From assembly GCF_001276515.1 (NCBI RefSeq), contig NZ_LDVZ01000010.1, forward strand, positions 4,195 to 68,194: a DNA stretch of 64,000 nt. The letters are read 5' to 3'. A program made the translations under genes and the position numbers. Below, piece by piece: positions 47,824 through 58,263 of the stretch. The stretch's first letter is position 1. Each line of letters begins with the position of its first letter. The notes below the pieces were generated by a model that saw nothing but the letters and a program-made list of their open reading frames with translations, was not told the origin of the DNA and ran no database searches. Source of the DNA: Haemophilus sp. C1. GTDB lineage: Bacteria > Pseudomonadota > Gammaproteobacteria > Enterobacterales > Pasteurellaceae.

Positions 47824-48918
47824 TTATCCTTTTCTACTGAATAAATGGCGGAATTTATACATCGCAGCGCTATCCCAACCATTTAACACGATACCAAGTA
47901 ACAAAAAGCCGATATTAACAAGAGGCATAAAAATAGCAGCATCTAATTTTCCTGCTGCCCCCGCAGATTTAAAGGAGCTTTGTAATAAAAAATAAATTAA
48001 ATAGAGTAAAAGTGCGGGTAAAATTTTGGCAAATCTACCTTGTCGAGGATTTACACGACTTAATGGCACAGCAATTAACGCCATGAGTGGAACAGCTAGG
48101 ATTAATGTTATACGCCAATGCAATTCAGATTTCGCCGAAAGAGAATCTAAACCGATAAGTTGAGACAATGTTAATTCGGCTACTTCATCATTCGTATTTT
48201 CTGTTTCCTGATGACCTAAATAGGCTTGATATTCATCAAAATGCGTAATACGGAAATCAGGCAAAACAGACGTGCCTTCAACTCGTTGCGTATTTTGTAA
48301 ATTCAGAATTTGATCGCCATTTGGCAGCGCTTTTAATTCGCCTTTTTCAGCAGTCACAACTGACGGTTTCGTTTGTCCTTTTGGTGCAGTTTGGAACAAA
48401 TACACGTCATTGATTTGATTTTCCTTGATACTATCAATAAATAAAACAAAATTGTTGTTATTCGTTGCTATAAACTGACCAGAAGCAAGCGCCCCCATTG
48501 TTGGATTCGCTTTGGCATCTTCCACAATTGCAGCTTGTTTTTGAATTGACCAAGGCGAAAGCCATAAGACGTTATAAGCAGCAAGTCCCGCAGTAACCAA
48601 TGAAAGCATTAACGCCACACGCACTAAAACACGTTGCCCGACACCACAAGCACGCATCACCGTTATTTCACTTTCCGCATAAAGACGACCAAAAGTGAGT
48701 AAAATCGCAATAAACAAACATAATGGCAACATTAATTGCGCCATAGCAGGCATGCCTAGCCCAAGTAAGGAAAATACCAAGTCAGCCGGCACTTTACCAT
48801 TAGCCGCAGATCCAAGTACGCGCACTAACTGCTGAGAGAAAAAAATCAGCAATAAAATGAACAAAATGGCTATTTGGCTCTTAAATACTTCTTTTGTTAA
48901 ATATCGAATTAAAATCAT
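47824..48918 (-). CDS. lptF: LptF, lipopolysaccharide export permease
   Basis: 364 residues with the same six-span/jellyroll layout as LptG. N-terminus [20 protein letters not shown] is typical. The central motif [20 protein letters not shown] is well conserved in the family. First gene of the lptFG operon, divergent from pepA, as in E. coli. Confidence 0.95.
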   Translation of the reverse strand: MILIRYLTKEVFKSQIAILFILLLIFFSQQLVRVLGSAANGKVPADLVFSLLGLGMPAMAQLMLPLCLFIAILLTFGRLYAESEITVMRACGVGQRVLVRVALMLSLVTAGLAAYNVLWLSPWSIQKQAAIVEDAKANPTMGALASGQFIATNNNNFVLFIDSIKENQINDVYLFQTAPKGQTKPSVVTAEKGELKALPNGDQILNLQNTQRVEGTSVLPDFRITHFDEYQAYLGHQETENTNDEVAELTLSQLIGLDSLSAKSELHWRITLILAVPLMALIAVPLSRVNPRQGRFAKILPALLLYLIYFLLQSSFKSAGAAGKLDAAIFMPLVNIGFLLLGIVLNGWDSAAMYKFRHLFSRKG

Positions 48919-49025
48919 CTTATTTCGTTTGTTTTTCTAAATCTAAAACGGGGGAAAACTGGATAAAATTGGTCGCGTATGATACCTTATTTTCGCTGAA
49001 TTAAACAGAAATTTAAGGACATCAA

Positions 49026-50501
49026 ATGAAATATCAAGCAAAAAATACCGCACTTTCTCAATCCACTGATTGCATTGTTTTAGGCGTATATGAGAACAAT
49101 GAATTTTCAAAAAGTTTTAATGAAATCGATCAATTAACCCAAGGCTATTTAAACGATTTAGTGAAATCAGGTGAGCTAACTGGCAAATTAGCCCAAACTA
49201 TTTTACTTCGAGATCTTCAAGGTCTGGCTGCCAAACGCGTGTTAATCGTTGGCTGTGGCAAAAAAGGAGAACTCACGGAGCGTCAATATAAACAAATCAT
49301 CCAAGCTGTATTAAAAACACTAAAAGAAACCAACACTCGTGAAGTCATTTCTTATTTAACTGAAATTGAATTAAAAGATCGCGATCTTTATTGGAATATC
49401 CGCTTTGCCATTGAAACGATTGAACACACTAATTATCAATTTGATCATTTCAAATCTCAAAAAGCGGAAACCTCTGTTTTAGAATCGTTCATCTTTAATA
49501 CGGATTGTGAGCAAGCACAACAGGCTATTGCTCATGCCAATGCGATTAGCTCAGGTATAAAAGCCGCACGCGACATCGCAAATATGCCACCAAATATCTG
49601 CAACCCTGCTTATCTTGCTGAGCAAGCAAAAAATTTAGCAGAAAATTCTACCGCACTTTCTTTGAAAGTTGTGAATGAAGAAGAAATGGCAAAACTTGGA
49701 ATGAATGCTTATCTTGCCGTCTCAAAAGGCTCTGAAAACCGTGCTTATATGTCTATTTTGACCCTCAATAATGCACCAGATAAAAACGCCAAACCCATTG
49801 TACTTGTAGGCAAAGGATTAACCTTTGATGCGGGCGGTATTTCACTTAAACCTGCCGCTGACATGGATGAAATGAAATATGATATGTGTGGTGCAGCCTC
49901 TGTCTTCGGCACAATGAAAGCCATTGCCGAGTTGAACTTGCCATTAAACGTTATTGGTGTTTTAGCCGGTTGTGAAAATCTGCCTGATGGTAATGCTTAT
50001 CGCCCTGGCGATATTCTTACTACTATGAACGGTTTAACCGTAGAAGTGCTCAACACCGATGCGGAAGGTCGCTTAGTCCTTTGTGATGCACTTACTTATG
50101 TTGAACGTTTTGAACCAGAGCTTGTTATTGATGTTGCAACCTTAACGGGGGCTTGTGTGGTTGCCCTTGGGCAACACAATAGCGGATTAGTTTCTACAGA
50201 TAACGCTCTTGCCAATGCACTACTCCAAGCCGCAACAGAAACCACAGACAAAGCGTGGCGTTTACCATTAAGCGAAGAATATCAAGAGCAACTGAAATCG
50301 CCTTTCGCCGACCTTGCCAATATTGGGGGTCGCTGGGGTGGCGCAATTACAGCGGGTGCATTTTTGTCTAACTTCACGAAAAAATATCGCTGGGCACATT
50401 TAGACATTGCAGGTACAGCTTGGCTACAAGGCGCAAATAAAGGTGCAACAGGTCGCCCTGTTTCGCTATTAACCCAATTTTTGATTAATCAGGTTAAATA
50501 A
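49026..50501 (+). CDS. pepA: Leucyl aminopeptidase PepA (M17)
   Basis: 491 residues, dizinc or dimanganese aminopeptidase; in E. coli it also binds DNA in Xer recombination and carAB regulation. Metal and catalytic motifs: [20 protein letters not shown] and the [10 protein letters not shown] signature (around residue 345). The first codons contain an uptake signal (TACCGCACTTTC at about 49047). Ribosome-binding site TTAAGGAC before the ATG. Confidence 0.97.
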   Translation: MKYQAKNTALSQSTDCIVLGVYENNEFSKSFNEIDQLTQGYLNDLVKSGELTGKLAQTILLRDLQGLAAKRVLIVGCGKKGELTERQYKQIIQAVLKTLKETNTREVISYLTEIELKDRDLYWNIRFAIETIEHTNYQFDHFKSQKAETSVLESFIFNTDCEQAQQAIAHANAISSGIKAARDIANMPPNICNPAYLAEQAKNLAENSTALSLKVVNEEEMAKLGMNAYLAVSKGSENRAYMSILTLNNAPDKNAKPIVLVGKGLTFDAGGISLKPAADMDEMKYDMCGAASVFGTMKAIAELNLPLNVIGVLAGCENLPDGNAYRPGDILTTMNGLTVEVLNTDAEGRLVLCDALTYVERFEPELVIDVATLTGACVVALGQHNSGLVSTDNALANALLQAATETTDKAWRLPLSEEYQEQLKSPFADLANIGGRWGGAITAGAFLSNFTKKYRWAHLDIAGTAWLQGANKGATGRPVSLLTQFLINQVK

Positions 50502-50537
50502 TCAAAAAACGAGGCACACGTTGCACCTTTAAATCGA

Positions 50538-52565
50538 TTACTCTGCTAGTTCGGTTTGCTCGTGTGCCATTAGTTCCTGACCCACATCATCAAGCAAACT
50601 TAAATAACGTTCATATTGTTTCAACATATCGGCGATCAATTCATCTTGATCCATATATTGAACATCGTAACCGACTCGTCCATCAAAGAAATAAGTGTAA
50701 GGCTCGTAAGTAACACTATGCTGAATGTGCGGTAAATTTTCATCGTTAATTAATTGCTCTGACACTTCACGCCCAACAGATTTAATACCATACATAAAAT
50801 CTCGCATTGATTCTTTATGAATTACCAATTCTAAAGCTGGCTCTTCTTGTTCAAATAATGTGTTGATTTCTACACTTAAATTATATTTTCCTGTTAATTC
50901 CTGACGTAATTCTCGCATAGCGGGTAACGCCGTATTTTTAAGAAAACGTAAAATATCTTTCTCTTGCGTTTGATTCATCATTTGCTCTAAATGTGATTTC
51001 CATTTATCGCCGCTCCAGAAAATGCTAGTTGGATTGACTTTAGTAGAAAAATATTTTTTATCCGCAATTAAGCCTTTCCATAAACTAAAACACATTACCA
51101 ACATCAATAAAGCAAAAGGCAAAGCAACAATTAATGTCATTGTTTGCAAATTAGCAAGTCCACCAGACTGCATAAGCACAATTGCAACAACAGACATTAA
51201 AGTTCCCCACATTATCGCTTGCCACGCAGGCGAAGCTAAACTTTTATCACGAGATGCAATGTTGTTTAACACATAAATGCCTGAATCCGCTGAAGTGATA
51301 AAAAACAATGAAATCACTAATAAACTCACAAAACCAGTTATTGTTGGTAAAGGCAGATAATTTAAAAATTTAAATAATAAAATTTCTGGGGAAGAAATAA
51401 ATTCGCCAAGCCCGCCCGCAGCAATGCCATCATTTAGCCATACTGCTGTATTACCAAAAACAGTAAACCATAAAATACCAAATAAACTTGGAATAACTAA
51501 TACGCCAAAAATAAATTCACGGATAGTTCGTCCTTTAGAAATACGGGCAATAAATAAACCCACAAACGGAGCCCAAGAACACCACCAAGCCCAATAAAGC
51601 ACAGTCCATCCACTAAACCAGCTAGTATGTTCTTGTTCATAAGCATAGGTTTTAAAACTGAGTTGCACTAAATTGCTGAAATAATTCCCCATATTGTCGC
51701 TAAATGCAGATAAAAGGTATAACGTAGGGCCTGCAATTAAAACAAAAAGAAGTAAACAAAATGCTAAAGTTAAGTTAATTTCACTTAATATTTTCACGCC
51801 TTTTCCAACACCAGAAATAGCAGAAAACACCGCTAAACACATCACCACAACAATAACGCCAACTTGTAAACCAAAGCTGTTCTGACTTATCCAACCTATT
51901 TGTTCAAGCCCTGCACCAAGCTGTGATGAACCGAAACCTAATGTAGTAATAATCCCAAATAATGTGGCAAGTAATGCCATAACATCAATCGCATCGCCAA
52001 TTTTGCCATTAATACGATCTTTTAATAAAGGATAAAAACAAGAGCGCAACGCTAAAGGTAATTTATAACGAAACCCAAAATAAGCCAATGCTAAAGCAAT
52101 GGTGCCATATACTGCCCACGCGTGAATTCCCCAGTGGAACAGAGTATGAAGTAAAGCCTCTTGTTGTTTATGTTCGGCTGAACCCGTTGTAATGTCAGAA
52201 AGATAATGGGTTAATGGTTCTGCTACGCCAAAAAACATCAACCCAACCCCCATTCCAGCGGCAAATAACATCGCAAGCCAAGATAAGAAACTAAATTCAG
52301 GTTCTTCTTCATCCTGCCCTAGTTTTATATTGCCAAGACTACTTACTGATAAAATTAATAAAAATCCTAAAAACACTGAAAAAGTGAGAACATAAAACCA
52401 ACTAAAATTGGCAAAAATGCTAGTTTTAGCTTGATTCAATAATGCTTGCGTTTGTGCTGGGAGAATTAAAATCATCGCCATAAGTAACAACACAAAAAAT
52501 AATGTAACGCCAATTACCAAAGGATTAAATGACGTTCGCTTTGTCATAAATTGAAATAAAGACAA
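50538..52565 (-). CDS. betT: BCCT-family choline/betaine transporter, BetT-like
   Basis: 675 residues, twelve membrane spans and a long cytoplasmic C-terminal domain (about 500-675), as in BetT. Signature region YWAWWCSWAPFVGLFIARIS (around residue 330) and HWGIHAWAVYG are BCCT hallmarks. It imports choline; in H. influenzae this feeds phosphocholine decoration only through other transporters (LicB), so the role here is probably osmoprotection or choline supply (inference). Confidence 0.92.
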   Translation of the reverse strand: MSLFQFMTKRTSFNPLVIGVTLFFVLLLMAMILILPAQTQALLNQAKTSIFANFSWFYVLTFSVFLGFLLILSVSSLGNIKLGQDEEEPEFSFLSWLAMLFAAGMGVGLMFFGVAEPLTHYLSDITTGSAEHKQQEALLHTLFHWGIHAWAVYGTIALALAYFGFRYKLPLALRSCFYPLLKDRINGKIGDAIDVMALLATLFGIITTLGFGSSQLGAGLEQIGWISQNSFGLQVGVIVVVMCLAVFSAISGVGKGVKILSEINLTLAFCLLLFVLIAGPTLYLLSAFSDNMGNYFSNLVQLSFKTYAYEQEHTSWFSGWTVLYWAWWCSWAPFVGLFIARISKGRTIREFIFGVLVIPSLFGILWFTVFGNTAVWLNDGIAAGGLGEFISSPEILLFKFLNYLPLPTITGFVSLLVISLFFITSADSGIYVLNNIASRDKSLASPAWQAIMWGTLMSVVAIVLMQSGGLANLQTMTLIVALPFALLMLVMCFSLWKGLIADKKYFSTKVNPTSIFWSGDKWKSHLEQMMNQTQEKDILRFLKNTALPAMRELRQELTGKYNLSVEINTLFEQEEPALELVIHKESMRDFMYGIKSVGREVSEQLINDENLPHIQHSVTYEPYTYFFDGRVGYDVQYMDQDELIADMLKQYERYLSLLDDVGQELMAHEQTELAE

Positions 52566-52826
52566 ACTTTTCCCCTTAACGATTAAGTGAATAAATTAAA
52601 AAATAGATTTAATAAACATTGCCTAAAAGCAAAAGTGTGTAATGGAACCACTACAAATGACAGCACATAGAAGTGCGATTTTGAAGGAAACGTTCAGTAG
52701 GAATTGAAGGATTGTTTCCAAAAAGTGAAAACATAATAACAAAATTTGATTATTATTTCAAATTAGTGAAGTTTTACTTTAAAAATACAGTGAAAATTCA
52801 CCGCACTTTATGCTTGTTTCAACTTG

Positions 52827-52843
52827 GGTTATTGATATGACAA
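52827..52843. repeat. Direct repeat of the adhesin 3' end, outer copy
   Basis: GGTTATTGATATGACAA, identical to 52947-52963, which encodes the last residues (LSYQ) and stop of the adhesin gene. The palindromic element lies between the two copies. Confidence 0.85.
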
Positions 52844-52855
52844 CATAAATCCAAT

Positions 52856-52940
52856 GTAGGGTGGGCGTAAGCCCACACATTTAACTCAAATAATTATCCT
52901 TAGTCATATTCATTTTATCGTGGGCTGAAACCCACCCTAC
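52856..52940 (-). repeat. 85-bp palindromic element, inverted copy
   Basis: Ends GTAGGGTGGGC and GCCCACC-like/CCCACCCTAC. Its reverse complement aligns over its full 85 bases with 58264-58348, including the interior GATAAAATGAATATGACTAA-type segment, with scattered substitutions. Each end is itself a small palindrome. Lies just past the adhesin stop and may act as its transcript end. Confidence 0.85.
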
Positions 52941-52948
52941 GGGCTTGG

Positions 52949-54202
52949 TTATTGATATGACAAGGTATAAGTCGCGAGACCTTCTAATTGGCCACCGTCT
53001 ACTTTTTGGGTTGAATTTAGCTTCACTAGCTGAGGAGTCAAAGTAACAGAATATTTATTAAGCCCATCATAAACTAATCTAAATTGATTTTGCGTATTTA
53101 TTTTTGAACTGTCTGGGCCAAAACTAACATATGTATTATCCTGTTTTTTTAATTTCACACCTACGTTTACACCTTTTGAAGGATCCCCAATATATTTCAT
53201 CGTTAAAATACTTGTTCTATTATTAAGATTGTTATCGTCTGTAAATACAATCCATGGATCAATGTTTCGATTTGCTCCACAATTTACCTTAATAGTAACA
53301 TCTGATGCACTAATATCTTTTAAGCCGACATCTTTGTTCTTAATTGTGCCAAAATTTCGAGTTTCATGCCAACCTGCCTCTGTCCAGCAGGTAGCAGCAG
53401 AAATTCTGAGCGTGACATTCTTACCATTAATAGTCGCACCACTATCTTCTGTAACACGAGGTCTATAACCACTTGTATCTCGACTATCTCGTCCATTCAA
53501 GGAAAATGCACCAAAAAAGGAATGTTCTAAGTTTAAACTAAAATCCCCACCTGTTGGGAAATTAAAATCACTCGGAGCTTGATCCCTCACATCAATTGGC
53601 TCAATACTCATGACGGGCTGAATAGTAACATCATATCCAAATGCACATCCAGTAGGAAAAGTTAGCTCATATCCTTCAACATTATGCCAACCTCTAAAAA
53701 AATTATTCGCTGGGAGTCGTCCTGAAGGTCCCCCTATGTTTGTTTTAATTTTAAAAAGAAAACCTAGATAAGGGAAAGATTTCAATTGAAAAGCAATGCC
53801 TCGAGACGTATTAACTCTTGTCCAAATAGATGAATCTAAGCGGAATGATCCTTCAAAACACTGAGAAATTCCCCCACTTGCTCCATTTGCAGTGATGGCG
53901 TAGTCTGTCATTGCAATCTCTTTTTTACCTAAGGCATTAATCAACTTCACCATATTGATGGAATTAATCCCTTTTTTAGGATTATCTCTTGGGAATTGGT
54001 AAATATCTGATGTCACTGCATTATTAGGATAAGTGGCAACATTTTGTGCTTCAGGAAAGCGAATACATCCAGAATAGATACCCGTGGGACATCCATCACG
54101 ATGCCACACTCCTACTCGTGAAGCAAAAGCAGGTGCTTGTATTAAACTAAGAAAAAAACAAAGAGCGGTCAATTTTTGAAATGTTTTTGTTCCTTTATTC
54201 AT
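52949..54202 (-). CDS. Fimbrial tip adhesin (two-domain, HifE-like role)
   Basis: 417 residues from MNKGTKTFQK; the ATG at 54202 is preceded by GAGGTG, better than the upstream frame start at 54214. Signal peptide to about residue 28 (IQAPAFA). A long N-terminal domain (about 30-270) with several Cys (DGCPTGIYSGC, QCFEG, TGCAFGYD) is the probable receptor-binding lectin-like domain. The C-terminal part (about 290-417, VTIKVNCGANR ... YTLSYQ) is pilin-like and would accept a donor strand. Last gene of the operon; overlaps the preceding pilin gene by eight bases. The receptor is unknown. Confidence 0.82.
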   Translation of the reverse strand: MNKGTKTFQKLTALCFFLSLIQAPAFASRVGVWHRDGCPTGIYSGCIRFPEAQNVATYPNNAVTSDIYQFPRDNPKKGINSINMVKLINALGKKEIAMTDYAITANGASGGISQCFEGSFRLDSSIWTRVNTSRGIAFQLKSFPYLGFLFKIKTNIGGPSGRLPANNFFRGWHNVEGYELTFPTGCAFGYDVTIQPVMSIEPIDVRDQAPSDFNFPTGGDFSLNLEHSFFGAFSLNGRDSRDTSGYRPRVTEDSGATINGKNVTLRISAATCWTEAGWHETRNFGTIKNKDVGLKDISASDVTIKVNCGANRNIDPWIVFTDDNNLNNRTSILTMKYIGDPSKGVNVGVKLKKQDNTYVSFGPDSSKINTQNQFRLVYDGLNKYSVTLTPQLVKLNSTQKVDGGQLEGLATYTLSYQ

Positions 54203-54800
54203 ACCACACCTCAAAGGTTAATTCGCTGGCGACTTTACCAGGTTTGTCGGTTGAACCTGCGGTACGTCCGTAAAATTTTGCGATAAGCTCAATATCAAAA
54301 GCATCGCCATTGATGTGTGCATTTAATTGAGTACCACTATAGCCGCCAGATATACGATTGTGTTCAGGCAAGGCTTGACGCAATACTTTAATTGGCGTGT
54401 TATTATGTTTGCTAAAAAGCTGAATGCCCACCGAATTATGGTTGCCTGATGAGGTAAGTGAGTTGGTTAAAATACCAGTGGTAGCCTCAGCATAATTAGG
54501 GGAGACAAAATAATATTTAAGACGATTTTTTGTATTATCTGAGGCACTCGCACCACAATCTTTTACTGAGAGAGTAAACTCTTTGCCTGTACCTACAGCT
54601 TGATTAGCCGTGGAAAATTGGCTACTTAAAATATAACCTAAATCAACAGTTTTATTATCCGATCCAGCTTTCACCGTACAAAGCTTCGCAGCAATTACCT
54701 CGCCTTTAAAGGTAACTTTTCCCTGAGTGGTTGCTGCATAGCCGTTAGGTAACATACACAAACATAACATCATGCCAGTAAATAAGGTCGTTTTTTTCAT
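54195..54800 (-). CDS. Minor fimbrial pilin 2
   Basis: 201 residues. Signal peptide MKKTTLFTGMMLCLCMLPNG to about residue 22 (GYAA), then a pilin domain with the expected disulfide pair (AAKLCTVKAG and SVKDCGAS) and the penultimate-Tyr ending (TFEVWYE) typical of chaperone-usher subunits. Probably a tip or adaptor subunit between shaft and adhesin, inferred from its position directly before the adhesin gene. Similar to the next minor pilin in layout. Confidence 0.85.
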   Translation of the reverse strand: MKKTTLFTGMMLCLCMLPNGYAATTQGKVTFKGEVIAAKLCTVKAGSDNKTVDLGYILSSQFSTANQAVGTGKEFTLSVKDCGASASDNTKNRLKYYFVSPNYAEATTGILTNSLTSSGNHNSVGIQLFSKHNNTPIKVLRQALPEHNRISGGYSGTQLNAHINGDAFDIELIAKFYGRTAGSTDKPGKVASELTFEVWYE

Positions 54801-54814
54801 AATTACTTCTTCCT

Positions 54815-55432
54815 TTATTCGTAATAGGCGGAAAAAATGAATTCCGCTTGAACCGCTCCCGCTTTATTGGAGAGCCCGTTGGTAAGTGAATAGAATCGGG
54901 CTTTTAAGGGCAACTTAAATGCATGTGCTTGTGTCGCAACTGCCCCTAATGTATCCCCATTTGATTTTGTCTCTAATCCTTCTGGTGCGGCGGGCAAGGC
55001 AAACCACTTGATTGGAACAGGATGACCATCACTTTTTAGTAACTGTACGCCTACCGTGTCTTTATTAGCAGAGGTGAGGAGCATATTGGGTAAAATACCT
55101 TGTGTCAGCTGTGTTTGGTTTCCTCTTGTGCTAATCATCACAAATTTCACTTTATTAGGTTCATTGAGTAAATCTCCACATTCTTCCACAGAGATATCAA
55201 AGCTAGTTTCCTTAGCAGTTTGCCCCATATTTTGCAAATCTCCTGCTAAAGCGATGCCTAAATCAATCTCTCGATTGACATCACCACCTCTGACTTTACA
55301 AATTCCCCCCTCTTTAATTTCCACAGTAAATTTCACCCAACCATCAGATGCAGAGCCAAAAGGTGTCACAAATAACAAGCTGAATAAGCCTATCATTTGG
55401 CGGAATAAACGCTGTTTTTTCACTTTTTTCAT
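54815..55432 (-). CDS. Minor fimbrial pilin 1 (HifD-like position)
   Basis: 205 residues from MKKVKKQRLF; the ATG at 55432 follows a GGAAG site, while the upstream in-frame ATG at 55447 overlaps the usher stop without one. Signal peptide to about residue 30 (TPFGSA). Pilin Cys pair in GGICKVRGGD and SVEECGDL, and C-terminus FIFSAYYE. Like its neighbour it is probably a minor or adaptor subunit. Confidence 0.84.
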   Translation of the reverse strand: MKKVKKQRLFRQMIGLFSLLFVTPFGSASDGWVKFTVEIKEGGICKVRGGDVNREIDLGIALAGDLQNMGQTAKETSFDISVEECGDLLNEPNKVKFVMISTRGNQTQLTQGILPNMLLTSANKDTVGVQLLKSDGHPVPIKWFALPAAPEGLETKSNGDTLGAVATQAHAFKLPLKARFYSLTNGLSNKAGAVQAEFIFSAYYE

Positions 55433-55447
55433 TGGTTTATCTTCCAT

Positions 55448-58027
55448 TTATTGACACACTTTTTCATATTGTTGCATTTCGGTGGCATTGTCTAAATTCA
55501 CGCTGTAATCAAAATGGCATTGATTTTCTTCACCATTTCCCCAGCTGACTTTGATTGTGCCTTTTGGCTGTTGTAAACCACCAGCAAACAGCACACCATT
55601 TTGCACCACATAGCCGACAAATTGCCCTTGTTCGTCATAAGCTTCTGATGCCATTGGTAATAATTCGCCGTTCGTACGGGTTAAGTTAAACAGTACGAGG
55701 CGATTACGTTTGGTTTCAAAATCAATCACGTGAATACTATTGGCTCGCGGAATAATTTTTTTCTCCGTACCATCAAATTCAATATTTAGCGGTAAATTTT
55801 GCGGATCGATACCAATTTCATTAATGCGATAAGGCTGGGTGTAAGGCACAATGGCATTACCGAACCAATCCAACATTTGCCCTTGTCCGCTATTCACTTC
55901 CGCACCAGCTGCACCATCTGCATGCACCACTGCAAAACTGTCGCCAACAGATTCGCCAAAAGTTAATCCGTGGCGATGTGCAACCACGACACCAGATAAA
56001 TTAGAACTCATTTGACGAGATCCACGATTATCTCTAGAAGCAGAAGCATCAAAGTCGAAATAAGAATTACGATAACTCATATTTGCTGACATATTGCGAT
56101 ATCCCTCTTGTCCTGAGTTGCCATATACGCCATAACTCCATTGACTATTTTTACCAAAACTTCCATTAATACCAATTTGACTACTGCTATTACCTGCCGA
56201 ATTACGTGCGTAATTAGACGAAAGTGAATGGTTATGACCTAACGGCACACTCATACTCAAATAAATTTGGTTATCGCGCTGCCCACTTTGTCGATCAATC
56301 GTTTGTGAAAAGCCGATTTGATAACTTAGCCATTTAAAACGATTCGCATAAGAGAGTTGATATTGGTGATAGCTGCCTGATTTATTCCAATAATTACGTG
56401 TTGCGCCAACTAAATATAAACTTCCCCATTTATCAAAATCTTGAATAATGGATAGTTGATACTGATTTTTAGGACGAGGCGATAACACAGAAAAAAAGCT
56501 TTTCCCAATGACATGATTCGCATTAATCACGTCACTTAAACTATAAAAATCACGAGAAGAATAACGATAGGCTGCTAGCGTAATATTGGTGCGAGTGCGG
56601 TTAAAATTAATACTGTAATTACCATGTAAACTATAACCTTTTCTCACGCTTGGCTGTGTGTTCATTGCACCATTTTCATCCACAAGACTGTTCGGCAAAA
56701 AGGTACTACGAGTCCAAGTACTATCTACAGAAAACGCACCAATCGGGGTATTCAATCCTAACCCTAACGCACCTGACAAATAATTTTTACTATAAGTCAC
56801 ACCTGTATTAATAGTAATATTATTATACAAACCATATTGCAACATACTTTGCGCGACATTATCAGGATAGATTTCTTCCCCGCTGCGATAACGCCCTGCA
56901 GCGACTTGATAGCGGAATTGTCCCATTCTAATTAGAGGGGCAACATTAGAAAACGGCACGATAAATGACCGCACTTTGCCGTCTGCCTCTTTGATTTCCA
57001 CCGTGAGATCGCCGTTATAGCCACTAGAATAAAGATCATCAATCACAAAAGGCCCAGGCGTGACATTAGTTTGATAAATGATATTGCCATTTTGATAAAT
57101 GCTCACTACGGCATTACTATTTGCAATACCTTGCACACGAGGCGCAAAACCAAGTTGTGATGGCGAGAGCATTCGATCATCAGAAGAAATATCAATACCA
57201 CGTAATGCAAACCCTTCGACCACTTGTCCAGATGTATAAAAATCGCCTAAAGTAACCAGCCCACGAATCGGTGCAAAATCTCTCTGTACATAGGTTTCGT
57301 AAGTTTGGTATGGCGTATTGTAGCTTTGACCTTCACTTTGGCTCCAACTTTTTGAACCAGAATGACGAAATGCCCAGTTACCTAAATTAACCCCTGTTCG
57401 CAAATTTAAAAACATTTGCGAAGATTGCGAACCTTGGTTTGCATAACGACTGTGGTTAATATTGTAATCAGCAAATGCTGCCACATCGCCTGTTTGCCAA
57501 CGGCTTGGCGCAATGTAATCGCGAGGACGATTAATCGTTAAGGCTTGTGCAATCGTAAATTCTAAACGCTGTTGCCCTGTGTTAAATACCGCTTTCCCGT
57601 CAGGAATAGCTTCTTGAATAAACACGCACTCATTCTCACTTGGTGAGAGTTTGATCGCGGCTGATTCTAAATCCAACAAGGCTTCTAATTCAGGGGTAAA
57701 ACAAAGCTGTGCAAAAGGCATATCTGCATTTTCATTATCACGAAAACGCAATGTCATTTCGCCTTTTTCTTTGCCATTTACCCAAATAGCAGCAGGGTAT
57801 TCTCCAGGTAATACGCTGTTTTTTTGTTGAAAACGTGCAACATCAATGTTAGAACCATTACCGCCCATATTCAGAAAGCCAGCACTAAATTCCACATCTT
57901 CATCTTCTACATTCAAGCTTTCTGGTGTATTTGGTACGTTTTCCGCCTTTGTATACAAGGGGAAAAAAGCCAATCCAATTAAAAAACCAATTAGACTTAA
58001 ATGCGGATTAAAAGAAAATTCTCTCAT
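55448..58027 (-). CDS. Fimbrial outer-membrane usher
   Basis: 859 residues of the FimD/PapC/HifC family. Signal peptide (to about residue 28, LYTKA), N-terminal chaperone-docking domain (FNPxFL-like VEFSAGFLNMGGNG), 24-strand beta-barrel with plug, and C-terminal domains ending in a Cys pair (NQCHFDY ... YEKVCQ). It takes chaperone-subunit complexes and assembles the fimbria. An uptake signal at 56968-56976 inside the gene suggests the operon has been resident, or has circulated, in this species group. A gap of 353 bases with three palindromic repeats separates it from the chaperone gene. Confidence 0.92.
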   Translation of the reverse strand: MREFSFNPHLSLIGFLIGLAFFPLYTKAENVPNTPESLNVEDEDVEFSAGFLNMGGNGSNIDVARFQQKNSVLPGEYPAAIWVNGKEKGEMTLRFRDNENADMPFAQLCFTPELEALLDLESAAIKLSPSENECVFIQEAIPDGKAVFNTGQQRLEFTIAQALTINRPRDYIAPSRWQTGDVAAFADYNINHSRYANQGSQSSQMFLNLRTGVNLGNWAFRHSGSKSWSQSEGQSYNTPYQTYETYVQRDFAPIRGLVTLGDFYTSGQVVEGFALRGIDISSDDRMLSPSQLGFAPRVQGIANSNAVVSIYQNGNIIYQTNVTPGPFVIDDLYSSGYNGDLTVEIKEADGKVRSFIVPFSNVAPLIRMGQFRYQVAAGRYRSGEEIYPDNVAQSMLQYGLYNNITINTGVTYSKNYLSGALGLGLNTPIGAFSVDSTWTRSTFLPNSLVDENGAMNTQPSVRKGYSLHGNYSINFNRTRTNITLAAYRYSSRDFYSLSDVINANHVIGKSFFSVLSPRPKNQYQLSIIQDFDKWGSLYLVGATRNYWNKSGSYHQYQLSYANRFKWLSYQIGFSQTIDRQSGQRDNQIYLSMSVPLGHNHSLSSNYARNSAGNSSSQIGINGSFGKNSQWSYGVYGNSGQEGYRNMSANMSYRNSYFDFDASASRDNRGSRQMSSNLSGVVVAHRHGLTFGESVGDSFAVVHADGAAGAEVNSGQGQMLDWFGNAIVPYTQPYRINEIGIDPQNLPLNIEFDGTEKKIIPRANSIHVIDFETKRNRLVLFNLTRTNGELLPMASEAYDEQGQFVGYVVQNGVLFAGGLQQPKGTIKVSWGNGEENQCHFDYSVNLDNATEMQQYEKVCQ

Positions 58028-58047
58028 AATATCTTGTCAATAATTAC

Positions 58048-58126
58048 GTGGCTTACGCTCACGATAAAATGAATATAACCAGCGATAACAATTTGAATTA
58101 AACGCGTGGGCTCACGCCCACCCTAC
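58048..58126 (+). repeat. Palindromic element copy a (left end truncated)
   Basis: 79 bases, starts GTGGCTTACGCTCACGATAA and ends GCCCACCCTAC. It aligns with 58264-58348 but lacks the terminal GTAGGG. Confidence 0.78.
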
Positions 58127-58203
58127 ATTAATCACTCTCACAACATTGAATATTGCTCGTATCCATTACTTGAACATATTTCATCTCATCCCCCAAAAAC
58201 CTC

Positions 58204-58224
58204 GTAGGGTGGGCGTAAGCCCAC
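58204..58224 (+). repeat. Palindromic element copy b (left end only)
   Basis: 21 bases, GTAGGGTGGGCGTAAGCCCA plus C, followed by GGTAAAATGAATAT as in copy c, then diverging. A solo end or remnant. Confidence 0.75.
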
Positions 58225-58263
58225 GGTAAAATGAATATATTCATCACATCCCCCCAACACTTC

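Larger units (their letters stand above)
52566..52948. other. Intergenic region between betT and the fimbrial operon
   Basis: Holds the betT promoter region, an uptake signal at 52800-52808, the palindromic element at 52856-52940, and a direct repeat of the adhesin gene end (52827-52843). No convincing open frame. Confidence 0.6.

Noticed and set aside
50502..50530. Possible terminator after pepA
   Set aside because: The AGGCAC/GTTGCACCT arms pair poorly and no good T run follows; not strong enough to list.
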